NCBI GenBank assembly: GCA_963741315.1
Contig: CAVUHK010000004.1
Location: 434,001 to 498,000, forward strand
Direction: 5' to 3'
DNA: 64,000 nucleotides
From: PALSA-1003 sp963741315
GTDB lineage: Bacteria > Pseudomonadota > Gammaproteobacteria > Burkholderiales > Casimicrobiaceae
Part shown: in pieces, positions 8,757 to 17,814 of the stretch
How the letters are laid out: each line of letters opens with the position of its first letter
Numbering within the stretch: position 1 is the first letter of the stretch
Program-made: the position numbers and the translations under genes
The notes under the pieces: model-generated
Database searches by the model: none
The model's input: the letters and a program-made list of their open reading frames with translations, nothing else
What the model was told of the DNA's origin: nothing

Positions 8757-9024
8757 TCAGGACTTCGGTGCGAACGCCGCGCACCAGCCATTCGGGCTGA
8801 TCTTGCCATCGACGACCTTGCACCCATCGGGCGGCTGGAACTGCAGGCATTTGCTGCATTGCGCATCGCCTTTCGGCTTGTCCTGGTACTGCACCAGATT
8901 CTGCGCGATCTTCGCCTGCGCCGCCGCGTGGCCGGTCAAGCCCGCGGTCGACGATGATGAGCCCCGCGTGCAACGCCGATCGGCGCGAGAAGTTCACTAT
9001 TTTCTGATCGGACACGTGTGCCAT
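8757..9024 (-). CDS. high-potential iron-sulfur protein (HiPIP), frameshifted
   Basis: The N-terminal frame from 9024 reads MAHVSDQKIVNFSRRSALHAG, a Tat signal with SRRSAL. The mature protein is in another frame: GHAAAQAKIAQNLVQYQD, then C-x2-C-x8-C-x12-C ending in NGWCAAFAPKS, the 4Fe-4S pattern of HiPIPs. Removing one base near 8950-8957 joins both frames into an 88-residue Tat-exported HiPIP. HiPIPs are periplasmic one-electron carriers that re-reduce the reaction-centre cytochrome PufC in many purple bacteria, which fits the position here. The single extra base is probably a sequence error (see findings). Confidence 0.82.
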
Positions 9025-9057
9025 CTCCTATGAGTGAGCCCTGCCGTAACGCCCGAG

Positions 9058-9552
9058 CTAGTGGAACGGTTGATTTAGCCTGACGATGGCCAGGTTGAGC
9101 ATCGAGGCGAAGCTGACCCAGGCGAGATACGGCAGCAGCAGCCAGCTCGCCGCCTTCGAATACGGCCACAGGCCGACCATCAGCGCGACAATCGACAACC
9201 ACAGGAAGCCGACTTCGAAAAGCGCCCAATCGGGACGGTGCAAGCGAAAGAACAGCCAGCTCCATGCGACATTGAGCAGTGCGTTCACCCCGAACAGCCA
9301 CAGGATGCGCACGTGCGCGGAGCGGCTGTCGGTGGCGCGCCACGCCAGCACCCCCGACACCGCCGCCAGCCCGAATATCAGAGTCCATGCTGGACCGAAT
9401 AGCCAGTCCGGAGGCTGCCACGACGGTTTCTTCAGCGCGTAATACCACGGTCCCAGCTCGGTGACGAGCGCGCCGAACGCGCCGACGGCGAACGCCGCGA
9501 GCGCGCCGGTGATGACAGGCCGCCACAGCTGCCGGCTGCGCACCACTCTCAT
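9058..9552 (-). CDS. tspO: TspO/MBR-family tryptophan-rich sensory protein
   Basis: 164 residues with five membrane helices. Family hallmarks are visible: WYYALKKPSWQPPDWLFGPAWT near residues 31-53 and LNVAWSWLFFRLHRPDWALFE near 112-133. TspO is an outer-membrane porphyrin-binding protein. In Rhodobacter it dampens photosynthesis gene expression through the PpsR/AppA axis by affecting tetrapyrrole export. Its place between the HiPIP gene and bchP in the bchG-bchP cluster is consistent with that role. Confidence 0.92.
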   Translation of the reverse strand: MRVVRSRQLWRPVITGALAAFAVGAFGALVTELGPWYYALKKPSWQPPDWLFGPAWTLIFGLAAVSGVLAWRATDSRSAHVRILWLFGVNALLNVAWSWLFFRLHRPDWALFEVGFLWLSIVALMVGLWPYSKAASWLLLPYLAWVSFASMLNLAIVRLNQPFH

Positions 9553-9607
9553 TGGGGACCTTTGCGCTGCGTGCTACGGTATTCGCACTCGGAGCGGCCC
9601 GGCGGGC

Positions 9608-10870
9608 TCATGGCGCGACCAGGCCGAACAGATGCGCAAGATCCTTGAAGAATATCCGCACGTGCGCCATCGGTTTCGCGCGCACTAGTTCCTTGTTCAT
9701 GTATGCGTCCCAGGTCAGTTTTTGCACGTCGGGATCGCGGCAGATGCTCACGAAGCGCTCGCGCCGCCGGTCGCTCGAGTACCAGAAGCTCTGCATGATG
9801 CCAAGCACCCAGAACACCTTGCCGTGCGCCTTCATGAAGCGCTTGCGCGCGGTACCAAGCGCGCGCACGTCGCCCGAGGCCAGCAGCGCGTCGACCGCTT
9901 CGGCAGCGAACCTGCCACCAGCCATCGCGTAATAGATGCCTTCGCCCGACGCCGGCGCCACCACGCCCGCGGCGTCGCCCGCGAGCACGACATCGCGACC
10001 GTTGTCCCAGCGTTTGAGCGGCCGCAGCGGGATCGGCGCACCTTCTCGGCGGATCGTCTCGGTCCCGTCGAGTTGGGTGGCCTTGCGAAGCGCGCTGACC
10101 GCGGTGCGCAGCGAAAAACCCTTGTTGGCGCTGCCGGTGCCGACGCTGGTGGTGTCGCCGTGGGGAAAGATCCAGCCGTAGAAATCCGGCGACAGTTGCC
10201 CCTGGTAATAAACGTCGCAGCGCGCGCCGTCAAAGCCCGCGGCGGGCCGCTGCGCGCCATTCGCGGCAGCGGCAGGAGAGCGAACGATCTCGTGATACGC
10301 AAATACATAGGTCATGCGATCGGCACCGGGAATCGTCTGGCGCGCGACCGTGGAGGTAGCGCCGTCGGCGCCGATCACGCTGAGCGCGCGTACCGCCATC
10401 GGCAGCCCTTCGCCGCGCTTCGCACGAGTGACGTAGTGCACGATTGCAGTGCCGTCGGTGTCGCGTGCAAGGCGCTCGAACACGCCCGCGCGCCGTTCTG
10501 CTCCGGCTTTCGCAGCGCGCTCGCGCAGCCATTCGTCGAACACGTCGCGATCGACCATGCCGACGTAACCGCCGTCGATGGGCATGTCGACGTGCCGCGC
10601 CGAGGGCGCGACCATGCGTGCCGCGGTCACCTGCGCTACGAGCAGGCTTTCGGGAATCGCAAAGTCACGCATCAGCCGTGGCGGAATGGCGCCGCCGCAA
10701 GGCTTGATCCTGCCCGCGCGATCGAGCAGCAGCACGCTGCGCCCGGCGCGCGCGAGATCGGTCGCGGCAGTCGCACCCGCCGGCCCGCCGCCGACGACGA
10801 CGACATCGAAGGTCTCAAGGGCGGTGACTGCACTCGATTGATCGGCAGTTGTGCGCTGTTCAGTAGCCAC
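9608..10870 (-). CDS. bchP: geranylgeranyl reductase BchP
   Basis: 420 residues. The N-terminal FAD motif VVVGGGPAGATAATDLARAG is followed by PCGGAIPP near residue 60 and a second flavin motif DVVLAGDAAGVVAPASGEG near 290-310. The length and these motifs fit BchP/ChlP, which reduces the geranylgeranyl tail of bacteriochlorophyll to phytyl using NADPH at the membrane. It follows the PucC-family gene by 2 bp and bchG further upstream, the common bchG-pucC-bchP arrangement. Confidence 0.95.
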   Translation of the reverse strand: MATEQRTTADQSSAVTALETFDVVVVGGGPAGATAATDLARAGRSVLLLDRAGRIKPCGGAIPPRLMRDFAIPESLLVAQVTAARMVAPSARHVDMPIDGGYVGMVDRDVFDEWLRERAAKAGAERRAGVFERLARDTDGTAIVHYVTRAKRGEGLPMAVRALSVIGADGATSTVARQTIPGADRMTYVFAYHEIVRSPAAAANGAQRPAAGFDGARCDVYYQGQLSPDFYGWIFPHGDTTSVGTGSANKGFSLRTAVSALRKATQLDGTETIRREGAPIPLRPLKRWDNGRDVVLAGDAAGVVAPASGEGIYYAMAGGRFAAEAVDALLASGDVRALGTARKRFMKAHGKVFWVLGIMQSFWYSSDRRRERFVSICRDPDVQKLTWDAYMNKELVRAKPMAHVRIFFKDLAHLFGLVAP

Positions 10871-10872
10871 GC

Positions 10873-12241
10873 TTAAGCACCCCGGTCAGGATCCGCTGGC
10901 CTGCACGCGATACGCTTCGGGCGCATCGGACACGGCTCGTCGCCAGAGCGTTCGGCACCCGCGCCGCCGAGTCGCATCGCCAGCACGGCGGCAGCGACGA
11001 ACAGTGCCGCCTCGATCGCGAACACCGCGCCGTAGGCGAGCACCGGTGTACCGAGCAGCAGCCGCGCGAGATCGCTTGCGACCGTGGCGAGGAACCCGCC
11101 CAATCCGAACGCGATAGCCTGCGCTGCGCCCCACAGGCCCATGCGCACGCCCTCGCGCGACGCGCGACCGGAACCGACCAGCGCCATCATCGAACCGATG
11201 GCGGCGATCGCGTACGCGCCGTTGGCGACGCCGAGCACGAATACCCAGGTACGCAGCGGCCACGCCGGACCGACGAATCCCGCCGCGGCAAGACCGACCA
11301 GCAGCAGAGCCGACCCCAGGCAGCCGGCGATCGTCCACGCGCGCAGCGAACCGAAGCGGCCCCCGCCGAACGCGCTGCCCGCGAGCGCGACCAGGATCAT
11401 GCCGGCCAGCACGCCGCCGTGCTGGATGCCGGAGAGCTTGGTCGACTGGCCGGGCGTGAGGCCGAAGACCGCGCCGGCGAATGGATCGAGGATAAGATCC
11501 TGCGCGCCGTACGCCAGCATCGATACGAAAATGAAAATGGCGAAGCGACGCGCCTGCGGCTCCTCCCAGACCTGTCGCAACGCATCGCGAAAAGTCGCCT
11601 GCGCGGCCGCCGGTGGCGCCGCACTTGCCGCGCCACTCACCGGCGCCTCGACATTCCAGATCGCCACCAGCGAGACGGCAAACGCAACGAACGCGACCAC
11701 TGTTGTAACAGCGACCAGCCGCGCCGGCGAAAAGGGTTCCAGCAGGTGTCCCGCTACACCAGCGGTGACCGCGAATCCCGCGATCATCATGATCCACACG
11801 ATGGTCGCCGCGGCCGCGCGCCGCTGTGCGTCGACACTTTTCGCGAGCAGGACCAGCAGCGAGGTTCCGGCCGCGCCCACGCCAATGCCGATCAACGCGA
11901 ACGCAAGCACCGCGAGTGCAATTGCGGGAAACAGGTGCGTGCCCATCGCATAAGTCGCGATAGCGGCGAGAACACCGCCGAGTGCGAGCACCGCCATGCC
12001 GCCGACGATCCACGGCGTGCGCCGCCCGCCGACGTCTGAACCATGTCCGAGGCGCGGACGGAACACCTGCATCGCGTAGTGCAGCGCGACCAGCGCACCG
12101 GGCAGCATGGCAGGCAGCGCCAGTTCGACGACCATGACGCGATTCATCGTCGAGGTGGTCAGCACCACGATCGACACCCAGCGCGGTCTGCACCAGGCCA
12201 AGCCGCACGATGCCGAACCAGCCGAGTGGTCCTGCGTTCAT
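10873..12241 (-). CDS. PucC-family (BCD family) transporter, frameshifted
   Basis: A 12-helix MFS-type membrane protein of about 455 residues. The start ATG at 12241 overlaps the bchG stop (ATGA) and opens MNAGPLGWFGIVRLGLVQTA. After LG the frame shifts; removing one base near 12174-12177 continues into SIVVLTTSTMNRVMVVELAL and the rest to 10873. Hallmarks are MNRVMVVELALPAMLPG, HYAMQVFRPRLGHGSDV and the RTPWI loop. Homologues between bchG and bchP are thought to deliver or export bacteriochlorophyll for light-harvesting assembly. A second family member is lhaA at 24812. Confidence 0.88.
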
Positions 12242-13146
12242 GAATAGTCGAGCGCGCGCAGCGCGAAGGCGCTGATCAGCATGCCGCTGACGAACAGGCT
12301 CACGCCGGTGGCGTTGTACCAGGGCGCGCGCTCGCGCGGACTCTGCAACAGGCGCGCCATCAGCACCAGCTGCACCGCCAGCACCGCGATCACCAACACG
12401 CCATGCAATGGCCGACCCCAGGTGTAGAGCAGCACCGCGACCACTACCTGCGGCAACGCCATGAATACGCAGGCCACGCGACCGGCATTCTCAACGCCCA
12501 GGCGCACCGGCAGCGACCCGATGCCCATGCGCCGGTCGCCTTCGACCGACTTGAAATCGTTGAGGGTCATGATGCCGTGCGCGCCGGCGCTGTAGAGCGC
12601 AGCAATTACCACGATGCGCCAGTCGGGCATTGCGCCGCCGGCCATGACCGCCGCGCCGGTGATCCAGGCCAGTCCTTCGTAGCACACCGCGCACGCGGAA
12701 TTGCCCCACCAGCCGTTCTGCTTCAGGCGCAGCGGCGGCGCGCTATACGCCCACGCCAGCGCCAGTCCAACCAGCGTCGCAAGGAACACCCATTCGCCCA
12801 GCGCCAGGGCAACCAGCATCGACAAGAGCGTCCAGCCCAACGCGATATAGAGGCCCCAGCGACCCGGCACCCGTCCCGAAGGAATCGGCCGATCAGGTTC
12901 GTTGATGGCGTCGACGTGGCGATCGAACCAGTCGTTGACTGCCTGGCTGGTCGCGCATACCAGGGGGCCCGCCAGCGCGACTCCGGTGATGATGACCGGC
13001 CACTTGCCCGCCGCCGGGATCCCCGAGGACACCACCCCGCAGGCAAACGCCCACATCGGCGGAAACCAGGTGATCGGCTTGAGCAGCGCCAATACCGCCC
13101 CCGGCGCGGGTAGCGCCATGCCTGCGCTCAGTGCGGGACGGGACAT
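12238..13146 (-). CDS. bchG: bacteriochlorophyll synthase BchG
   Basis: 302 residues, a UbiA-family prenyltransferase that joins bacteriochlorophyllide a to geranylgeranyl diphosphate in the cytoplasmic membrane. The first Asp-rich motif NDWFDRHVDAINEPDRPIPSG is at residues 66-86, and the second region reads LNDFKSVEGDRRMGIGSLPV near 200. About eight hydrophobic helices follow the family plan. The stop overlaps the next gene's ATG. A promoter is visible directly upstream with very little leader. Confidence 0.96.
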   Translation of the reverse strand: MSRPALSAGMALPAPGAVLALLKPITWFPPMWAFACGVVSSGIPAAGKWPVIITGVALAGPLVCATSQAVNDWFDRHVDAINEPDRPIPSGRVPGRWGLYIALGWTLLSMLVALALGEWVFLATLVGLALAWAYSAPPLRLKQNGWWGNSACAVCYEGLAWITGAAVMAGGAMPDWRIVVIAALYSAGAHGIMTLNDFKSVEGDRRMGIGSLPVRLGVENAGRVACVFMALPQVVVAVLLYTWGRPLHGVLVIAVLAVQLVLMARLLQSPRERAPWYNATGVSLFVSGMLISAFALRALDYS

Positions 13147-13152
13147 GATTGA

Positions 13153-13193
13153 ACATTATCGCCGACGCCTCGGCGCGTCAATCAAAACTTACA
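13153..13193 (-). promoter_or_regulatory. bchG promoter with imperfect PpsR-type site
   Basis: On the minus strand TTGACG (13181-13176) and TAATGT (13158-13153) are separated by 17 bp, a good sigma-70 pair. The -35 box is the right end of TGT-N12-ACG (13193-13176), one base off the PpsR/CrtJ consensus TGT-N12-ACA. The predicted transcription start falls at or within a few bases of the bchG ATG, so the mRNA would be nearly leaderless. Confidence 0.6.
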
Positions 13194-13229
13194 CTGTCGA
13201 ACCCTGACGGTTGACAGTTAAGGAAGGCT

Positions 13230-14768
13230 CTAGCCCTCCTTTTCGGAAGCGAGGTCTCCGAGTCCGTAGCGGTGCAGCTTGACGTACAGGCTTTGCCGGC
13301 TCAGTCCCAGCATTTCCGCGGCGGAAGCGCGGTTATCGTGCGTCAATTCGAGTGCGGCTTCGATACACAGCCGTTCGATCAGGTCGGTCGTCTCGCGGAC
13401 GATTTCCTTGAGTGGCACCCTGCCGACCAGTTCGGTGAGCTGCTGCACCGAGCGCGGCAGCTCCTGGCTGACCCCGCGATCAGCCGCGAGACGCCGGCCG
13501 ACATTGCGAATGGTGAAGCCCAGACCAGGCTGCTGACCGGTAGGCACCGAGACCGCTGAGATTTCGACTTCGGCGATCGCGCCGTGCTCTCCGCGCAGCG
13601 TGGTCGCGAACAGGCGCACCGCCCCGTGCTGGCGCAGGTTGGCGATGAGCACCGCCAGGTCTACGCCGGGGCGCCCGAGCCAGCGCTCGAGCGATTCGCC
13701 CCGCGCCTGCTCTTCATTGACCAGTTGTGCGAGTTCGACGAATGCCGCGTTGGAGGCGAGCACCGTGCCGTCGGGGTCGGTGATCACGAACGCGTCCGGA
13801 GCCGTTTCGACAAACTGCAGCAGGTTGACTTTCGACTTCGACAGCGCGGCATAGGCACCGTCACCGTCCGGAGCCGCCAGGCGCACCAGGAAATAGGAGG
13901 ATTTTTCCTGGCGGAACAGCGTCGCGGTGACGACGAATTCGCGGCTGTCATCGACCAGGCGCACGCGAACATCGTCGGCGCGCCCCGCCACGCGCGCCGC
14001 GGCGAGCATCGAGGCCACCTTGGCGGCGCTGTCGGCGTCGACGCAATCGAGCAGTCCACGGCCGACGATCTTGGCGGCGCTTTCACCGAGCAGTTGAGCC
14101 ACCGCGGGATTCGCTTCGACGATCTTCTCGGTCGTCGCATCGACGATCAACACCGGCTCCGAGGCCATCTGGAACAGCAATCGGTAACGCGTCTCGACCT
14201 GGCGCAGGCGCCAATAGTCGCGTTCCATCGACTGCTGCGCTTCGACCAGGCGATGCTGGAGAGCAGCGATGCCGCGCAGGTCTCGCCCGATGGCGACCAC
14301 CCGGTCCTTGCCGCCGACCTGCACCGCCGAATACAGGATCGGCACGTCGGCGCCGCGCGCCGAGGTGTGATTGACGTGGCGCCCCTTGGATCGAACGTTG
14401 GACGCAGCATCGCGCAACAGCGCTTCGACCTTCGGCCGGCTTTCGAGTGTCACTGTGTCGACCCAGTGCTGGCCGCGCCACTTCGAGTAGCCTTCGTTGG
14501 AAAGGTCGTCGCTGCCGAACGCGACGTCGCGAATGATGCCTTCGCCGTCGACGATCAGCGCGACGTCGGCGGCGGCGGCGATTAGTGTTGCTGCGTCGTC
14601 GGCATCGAGGCCGCCGAGCGTACGCTTCGGCGACTCGAACGGCTGCTGTGCGGCGGGTTCGCCAGGATTGGAGCGGGATTCCCTGCCCGGGTCTGCGGCG
14701 TCGGAACGCTTGGCTGAATCGGGTGCGCTACGCGGTGGTGTCAACGGAACGATCCTTCGGATCGGCAT
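13230..14768 (-). CDS. ppsR: PpsR/CrtJ photosynthesis repressor
   Basis: 512 residues from MPIRRIVPLTP; an upstream GTG at 14825 is rejected because it sits in the -10 box of a good promoter. After a polar leader of about 50 residues come an N-terminal PAS domain (IIRDVAFGSDDLSNEGYSKW), a Q-linker, PAS1 (VLIVDATTEKIVEANPAVAQ), PAS2 (AFVITDPDGTVLASNAAFVE) and a Fis-type HTH at the end (SAAEMLGLSRQSLYVKLHRY). A cysteine in ERLCIEAALELT sits where the redox-sensitive HTH cysteine of CrtJ/PpsR lies. The protein represses bch, crt and puc genes under oxygen and high light. Confidence 0.95.
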   Translation of the reverse strand: MPIRRIVPLTPPRSAPDSAKRSDAADPGRESRSNPGEPAAQQPFESPKRTLGGLDADDAATLIAAAADVALIVDGEGIIRDVAFGSDDLSNEGYSKWRGQHWVDTVTLESRPKVEALLRDAASNVRSKGRHVNHTSARGADVPILYSAVQVGGKDRVVAIGRDLRGIAALQHRLVEAQQSMERDYWRLRQVETRYRLLFQMASEPVLIVDATTEKIVEANPAVAQLLGESAAKIVGRGLLDCVDADSAAKVASMLAAARVAGRADDVRVRLVDDSREFVVTATLFRQEKSSYFLVRLAAPDGDGAYAALSKSKVNLLQFVETAPDAFVITDPDGTVLASNAAFVELAQLVNEEQARGESLERWLGRPGVDLAVLIANLRQHGAVRLFATTLRGEHGAIAEVEISAVSVPTGQQPGLGFTIRNVGRRLAADRGVSQELPRSVQQLTELVGRVPLKEIVRETTDLIERLCIEAALELTHDNRASAAEMLGLSRQSLYVKLHRYGLGDLASEKEG

Positions 14769-14822
14769 GAATTCCGCCGCCAGCCCAATGCACAGCGCGA
14801 AATAGTCTAGCCATAGCTCTAG

Positions 14823-14851
14823 CACATACCATTGCGACCGCTAAGTGTCAA
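14823..14851 (-). promoter_or_regulatory. ppsR promoter
   Basis: Minus-strand TTGACA (14851-14846), 17 bp spacer, TATGTG (14828-14823). The predicted start near 14815 leaves a leader of about 45 nt to the ATG at 14768 and excludes the GTG at 14825 as the initiator. The matching TGT for a full TGT-N12-ACA site is absent, so no direct PpsR autoregulation is evident. Confidence 0.55.
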
Positions 14852-14943
14852 GGAAACGGGGCGCCAACGCGACACCGAAACCTGACACGTCTCGCAATCT
14901 GTCGCGGCAGATGGGGTGACGCGGCAGCCGGGGGGACCACGAC

Positions 14944-15738
14944 CTAGTCGGGCAAGTGTTCGACTTCCTGCGGTCCCGCGATGAGCACGCCGATATCGCG
15001 CCCGGCTGCGGCGGCCTTGACCGCCCGGACACTGGCATCGACCAGGTCGAGCCTATGGTGACAGCTGACCCCCAGCGCGACCAGGTCGAAGCGGCCACTC
15101 GCTACCACCGCGCAGACGGGGTCGATCGGACCAACCGGCCCGCCCCAGACCGCCCATCCGGTGCGGCGCAGCGTCTCGGCGAGGACGCCTAGTCCGACGG
15201 TGTGCTCTTCTCCCGGAGCGGGAACCAGCAACGCCCGCGGGCTCGCGGTATCCCTACCGGCGTACAGCAAGTCTATGCCGGCGACCTGCTGCAGGCGCCA
15301 CAAGGTCCGCGACACATGCTCGAATTCGCCCAGATCATCCCGCCATAGCGCGCCCAGGCGACGCGCCGCCGGACCCAGCACTTCGCCGCACAGGCCATGC
15401 AACGAGGCACCCCGGGCCCGCAGGGCGGACAAGCACACCCATGCTGCTGCGCCGTCGCCGTGGAGGACCCCTTGTGTGTAATCCGCGACCGCCTGTGCGG
15501 CCAGCCCGTCGGACGCCACCCGCGTCTGCTGCGATGGCGCGGGGCAATGCGCGCGAACCAGGCGCGGAATGATGTCGGTTTCGATGGTTCGGGCCAGGCT
15601 CGCCCGGCATCCGACCAACGCCGCCGACGGCGCCGCTGCGGCGGCTTTGGCCGACAACGGCTTGCTGGCACGGCGACCCTCCCAAAGATCACCGTCGGCA
15701 ACTCGATGCAGTGAACCGAATTGGGGCAACTGGTCCAT
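14944..15738 (-). CDS. ppaA: PpaA/AerR-type cobalamin-binding regulator
   Basis: 264 residues from MDQLPQFGSLHRVADG; AGGAGGTGGC directly upstream supports this ATG. The N-terminal helical part (to about 170) is followed by a B12-binding-like Rossmann domain. GEEHTVGLGVLAETLRRTGW has the ExHxxG form of the cobalamin-ligand motif, and LVALGVSCHHRLDL follows. PpaA/AerR proteins act as antirepressors or partners of PpsR/CrtJ, giving vitamin B12- and light-dependent control. The gene is next to ppsR and divergent from bchF, the classic setting. Confidence 0.92.
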   Translation of the reverse strand: MDQLPQFGSLHRVADGDLWEGRRASKPLSAKAAAAAPSAALVGCRASLARTIETDIIPRLVRAHCPAPSQQTRVASDGLAAQAVADYTQGVLHGDGAAAWVCLSALRARGASLHGLCGEVLGPAARRLGALWRDDLGEFEHVSRTLWRLQQVAGIDLLYAGRDTASPRALLVPAPGEEHTVGLGVLAETLRRTGWAVWGGPVGPIDPVCAVVASGRFDLVALGVSCHHRLDLVDASVRAVKAAAAGRDIGVLIAGPQEVEHLPD

Positions 15739-15895
15739 TGGCCACCTCCTCCGCGTCGTACCCGAAGTCTGCCACCCGTTCAAACCGGGTCTGGCAATGC
15801 CATCGGCAACCTGCGCCCCGACCTCTTCCCGAGCCTGATGCGCAAGACGGCTGCCAAACATGCCACGACCGCAACATCGAACAATTTAGATCGAT

Positions 15896-15952
15896 TGTCA
15901 ATACATCGATACGTCCATTTTAGTTGACATATCGATTCAAGGAGTCTAAATT
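15896..15952 (+). promoter_or_regulatory. bchF operon promoter with tandem imperfect PpsR-type sites
   Basis: TTGACA at 15924-15929, a 17 bp spacer and TAAATT at 15947-15952 form a strong sigma-70 promoter. Two one-mismatch PpsR boxes lie head to tail: TGT-N12-ACG at 15896-15913 and CGT-N12-ACA at 15912-15929. The second ends in the -35 box. ATCGAT occurs three times, at 15890, 15905 and 15931. The region 15739-15975 is shared with the divergent ppaA. Confidence 0.65.
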
Positions 15953-15975
15953 TTTTGCCAAGAGGAGCAATCGCG

Positions 15976-16497
15976 ATGTCTGCAGGTTCAGCACCACCGC
16001 AGGGGGCCCGCGCGTTGTACACGCCGGAGGAGCGTCGCCGCCGCGATGCGTCGCCCTGGACGCTGGTGCAAGGGGTGCTGGCACCGCTGCAGTTCGTGAT
16101 CTTTTTCGTCAGCCTCTGCCTGGTCCTGCGCTACCTCGCGACCGGCGAGGGTCTCCAGGTCGCGACCGGATCGATCGTCGTCAAGACCTTCGTCCTGTAC
16201 ACCATCATGATCACCGGATCGATCTGGGAAAAGGACGTCTTCGGCTGCTACCTGTTCGCCCGCCCGTTCTTCTGGGAAGACGTGGTCAGCATGCTGGTGC
16301 TGGCGCTGCATACCGCGTATTTGATCGCGCTGGTCACAGGCGCGCTCGACGCCCGCGGGCAGATGTATCTCGCGCTCGCCGCCTATGCCTCGTACGTGGT
16401 GAACGCGACGCAGTTCCTGCTCAAGCTGCGTGCGGCCCGGCGCGGGCAAGTCGGCGCATCCGGTCAAGCGACGCCCACGCTGGCGCTGAGCGAATGA
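15976..16497 (+). CDS. bchF: 2-vinyl bacteriochlorophyllide hydratase BchF
   Basis: 173 residues, the usual family length. The start ATG has AGAGGAG 8 bp upstream. Typical motifs are YTPEERRRRDASPW near residue 15, a hydrophobic block, and TIMITGSIWEKDVFGCYLFA and PFFWEDVVSMLVLALHTAY. The enzyme adds water to the C3 vinyl group of chlorophyllide a to give the hydroxyethyl form on the way to bacteriochlorophyllide a. It is the first gene of a 14 kb plus-strand operon; its TGA overlaps the bchN ATG. Confidence 0.96.
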   Translation: MSAGSAPPQGARALYTPEERRRRDASPWTLVQGVLAPLQFVIFFVSLCLVLRYLATGEGLQVATGSIVVKTFVLYTIMITGSIWEKDVFGCYLFARPFFWEDVVSMLVLALHTAYLIALVTGALDARGQMYLALAAYASYVVNATQFLLKLRAARRGQVGASGQATPTLALSE

Positions 16498-17804
16498 GCG
16501 ACCTGAGCGAACTGGGCGACCTCGCGACCGTCAGCGAAGCGGCGTGTGCGACGCCCCCGCCGGCGAGGATCGATTTCAAGATCGTGCGCGAGCGCGGCCA
16601 GCGCGAAGTGTTCTGCGGCCTCACCGGTATCGTCTGGCTGCATCGCAAGATGCAGGACGCGTTCTTCCTGGTCGTTGGTTCGCGCACCTGCGCACACCTG
16701 GTGCAGTCGGCGGCCGGCGTCATGATCTTCGCCGAGCCGCGCTTCGGCACCGCCATCCTCACCGATCGCGATCTCGCCGGACTCGCCGACGCCAACGACG
16801 AACTCGATCGCATCTGCGTGACGCTGCTCGCGCGCCGGCCCGACATCGGCACGTTGTTCCTGGTCGGCTCGTGTCCCTCGGAGGTCATCAAGCTCGACCT
16901 TGCCAAGGCCGCCGAACGGCTCAACGCACGGCTGTTCCCGAAGGTGCGAGTACTCAACTATTCGGGCTCGGGCATCGAGACCACCTTCACCCAGGGCGAA
17001 GACAACGCGCTGAAGTCGATGGTGCCGCTGATGCCTGCAACTCAGGCGAAGCAACTGCTCGTTGTCGGCTGCCTTGCCGATATAGTCGAGGATCAGTTCC
17101 GGCGCTGCTTCGCGCAACTGGGTGTGGGTCCCGTGCATTTCTTCCCGGCGCGGCGCGCGGCCGACCTGCCCTCTGTCGGCCCGAACACGCATCTTCTGCT
17201 CGCGCAACCTTTCAATGGCGAGACCGTGCGCGCGCTCGTGGCTCGCGGGGCGAGTGTGCTCGCTGCGCCCTACCCTTTCGGCGCCGAGGGCACCACCGGC
17301 TGGCTTCGCGCGGCGGCCTTTGCCTGGAACATCCCCGCCGAGCGCGTCGACGAGGTCACGGCTCCGCTCGCCGCGCGCGCCAACAAGGGCCTCGCCAAAC
17401 ATCGTGCGCGGCTCGCTGGCAAAACCCTGTTCATGCTGCCTGATTCGCAGCTGGAAATCCCGCTGGCGCGCTTCCTGCACCGCGAAATGGGCATGCGCCT
17501 GATTGAAATCGGCACGCCCTACCTCGATCGCCAGATGGTTGGTGCCGAGTTGGCGATGCTGCCGGCGACCACGGTCGTGTCGGAAGGTCAACACGTCGAC
17601 CGGCAGCTCGATCGCGTGCGCGCGGCCCGGCCGGACCTCACGGTGTGCGGACTCGGCCTCGCCAATCCGCTCGAGGCGGAAGGGCTGACCACCAAGTGGT
17701 CGATCGAACTGGTGTTCACCCCGATCCACGGCTACGACCAGGCCGCGGACCTCGCAGAGATCTTCGCCCGTCCGCTCGAGCGGCGCGAGCGCCTGTGCGT
17801 ATGA
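16494..17804 (+). CDS. bchN: dark-operative protochlorophyllide reductase subunit N
   Basis: 436 residues. The ATG overlaps the bchF stop (ATGA). Three conserved cysteines that ligate the shared 4Fe-4S NB cluster are visible: REVFCGLTGI near residue 38, GSRTCAHLVQ near 63 and VGSCPSEVI near 123. BchN with BchB forms the catalytic heterotetramer that reduces the C17-C18 double bond of protochlorophyllide, receiving electrons from the BchL ATPase. Light is not needed. Confidence 0.97.
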   Translation: MSDLSELGDLATVSEAACATPPPARIDFKIVRERGQREVFCGLTGIVWLHRKMQDAFFLVVGSRTCAHLVQSAAGVMIFAEPRFGTAILTDRDLAGLADANDELDRICVTLLARRPDIGTLFLVGSCPSEVIKLDLAKAAERLNARLFPKVRVLNYSGSGIETTFTQGEDNALKSMVPLMPATQAKQLLVVGCLADIVEDQFRRCFAQLGVGPVHFFPARRAADLPSVGPNTHLLLAQPFNGETVRALVARGASVLAAPYPFGAEGTTGWLRAAAFAWNIPAERVDEVTAPLAARANKGLAKHRARLAGKTLFMLPDSQLEIPLARFLHREMGMRLIEIGTPYLDRQMVGAELAMLPATTVVSEGQHVDRQLDRVRAARPDLTVCGLGLANPLEAEGLTTKWSIELVFTPIHGYDQAADLAEIFARPLERRERLCV

Positions 17805-17814
17805 CGAGGCCGCG

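Noticed and set aside
13195..13216. ACTGTC/GACAGT inverted repeat between bchG and ppsR as a PpsR site
   Set aside because: The TGT and ACA are 16 bp apart, outside the known spacing; the better near-site is 13176-13193.
14769..14825. GTG at 14825 as the ppsR start, adding 19 residues
   Set aside because: The GTG lies within the -10 box TATGTG of a TTGACA-N17-TATGTG promoter, so it would not be transcribed; the added residues are hydrophobic and unlike PpsR.
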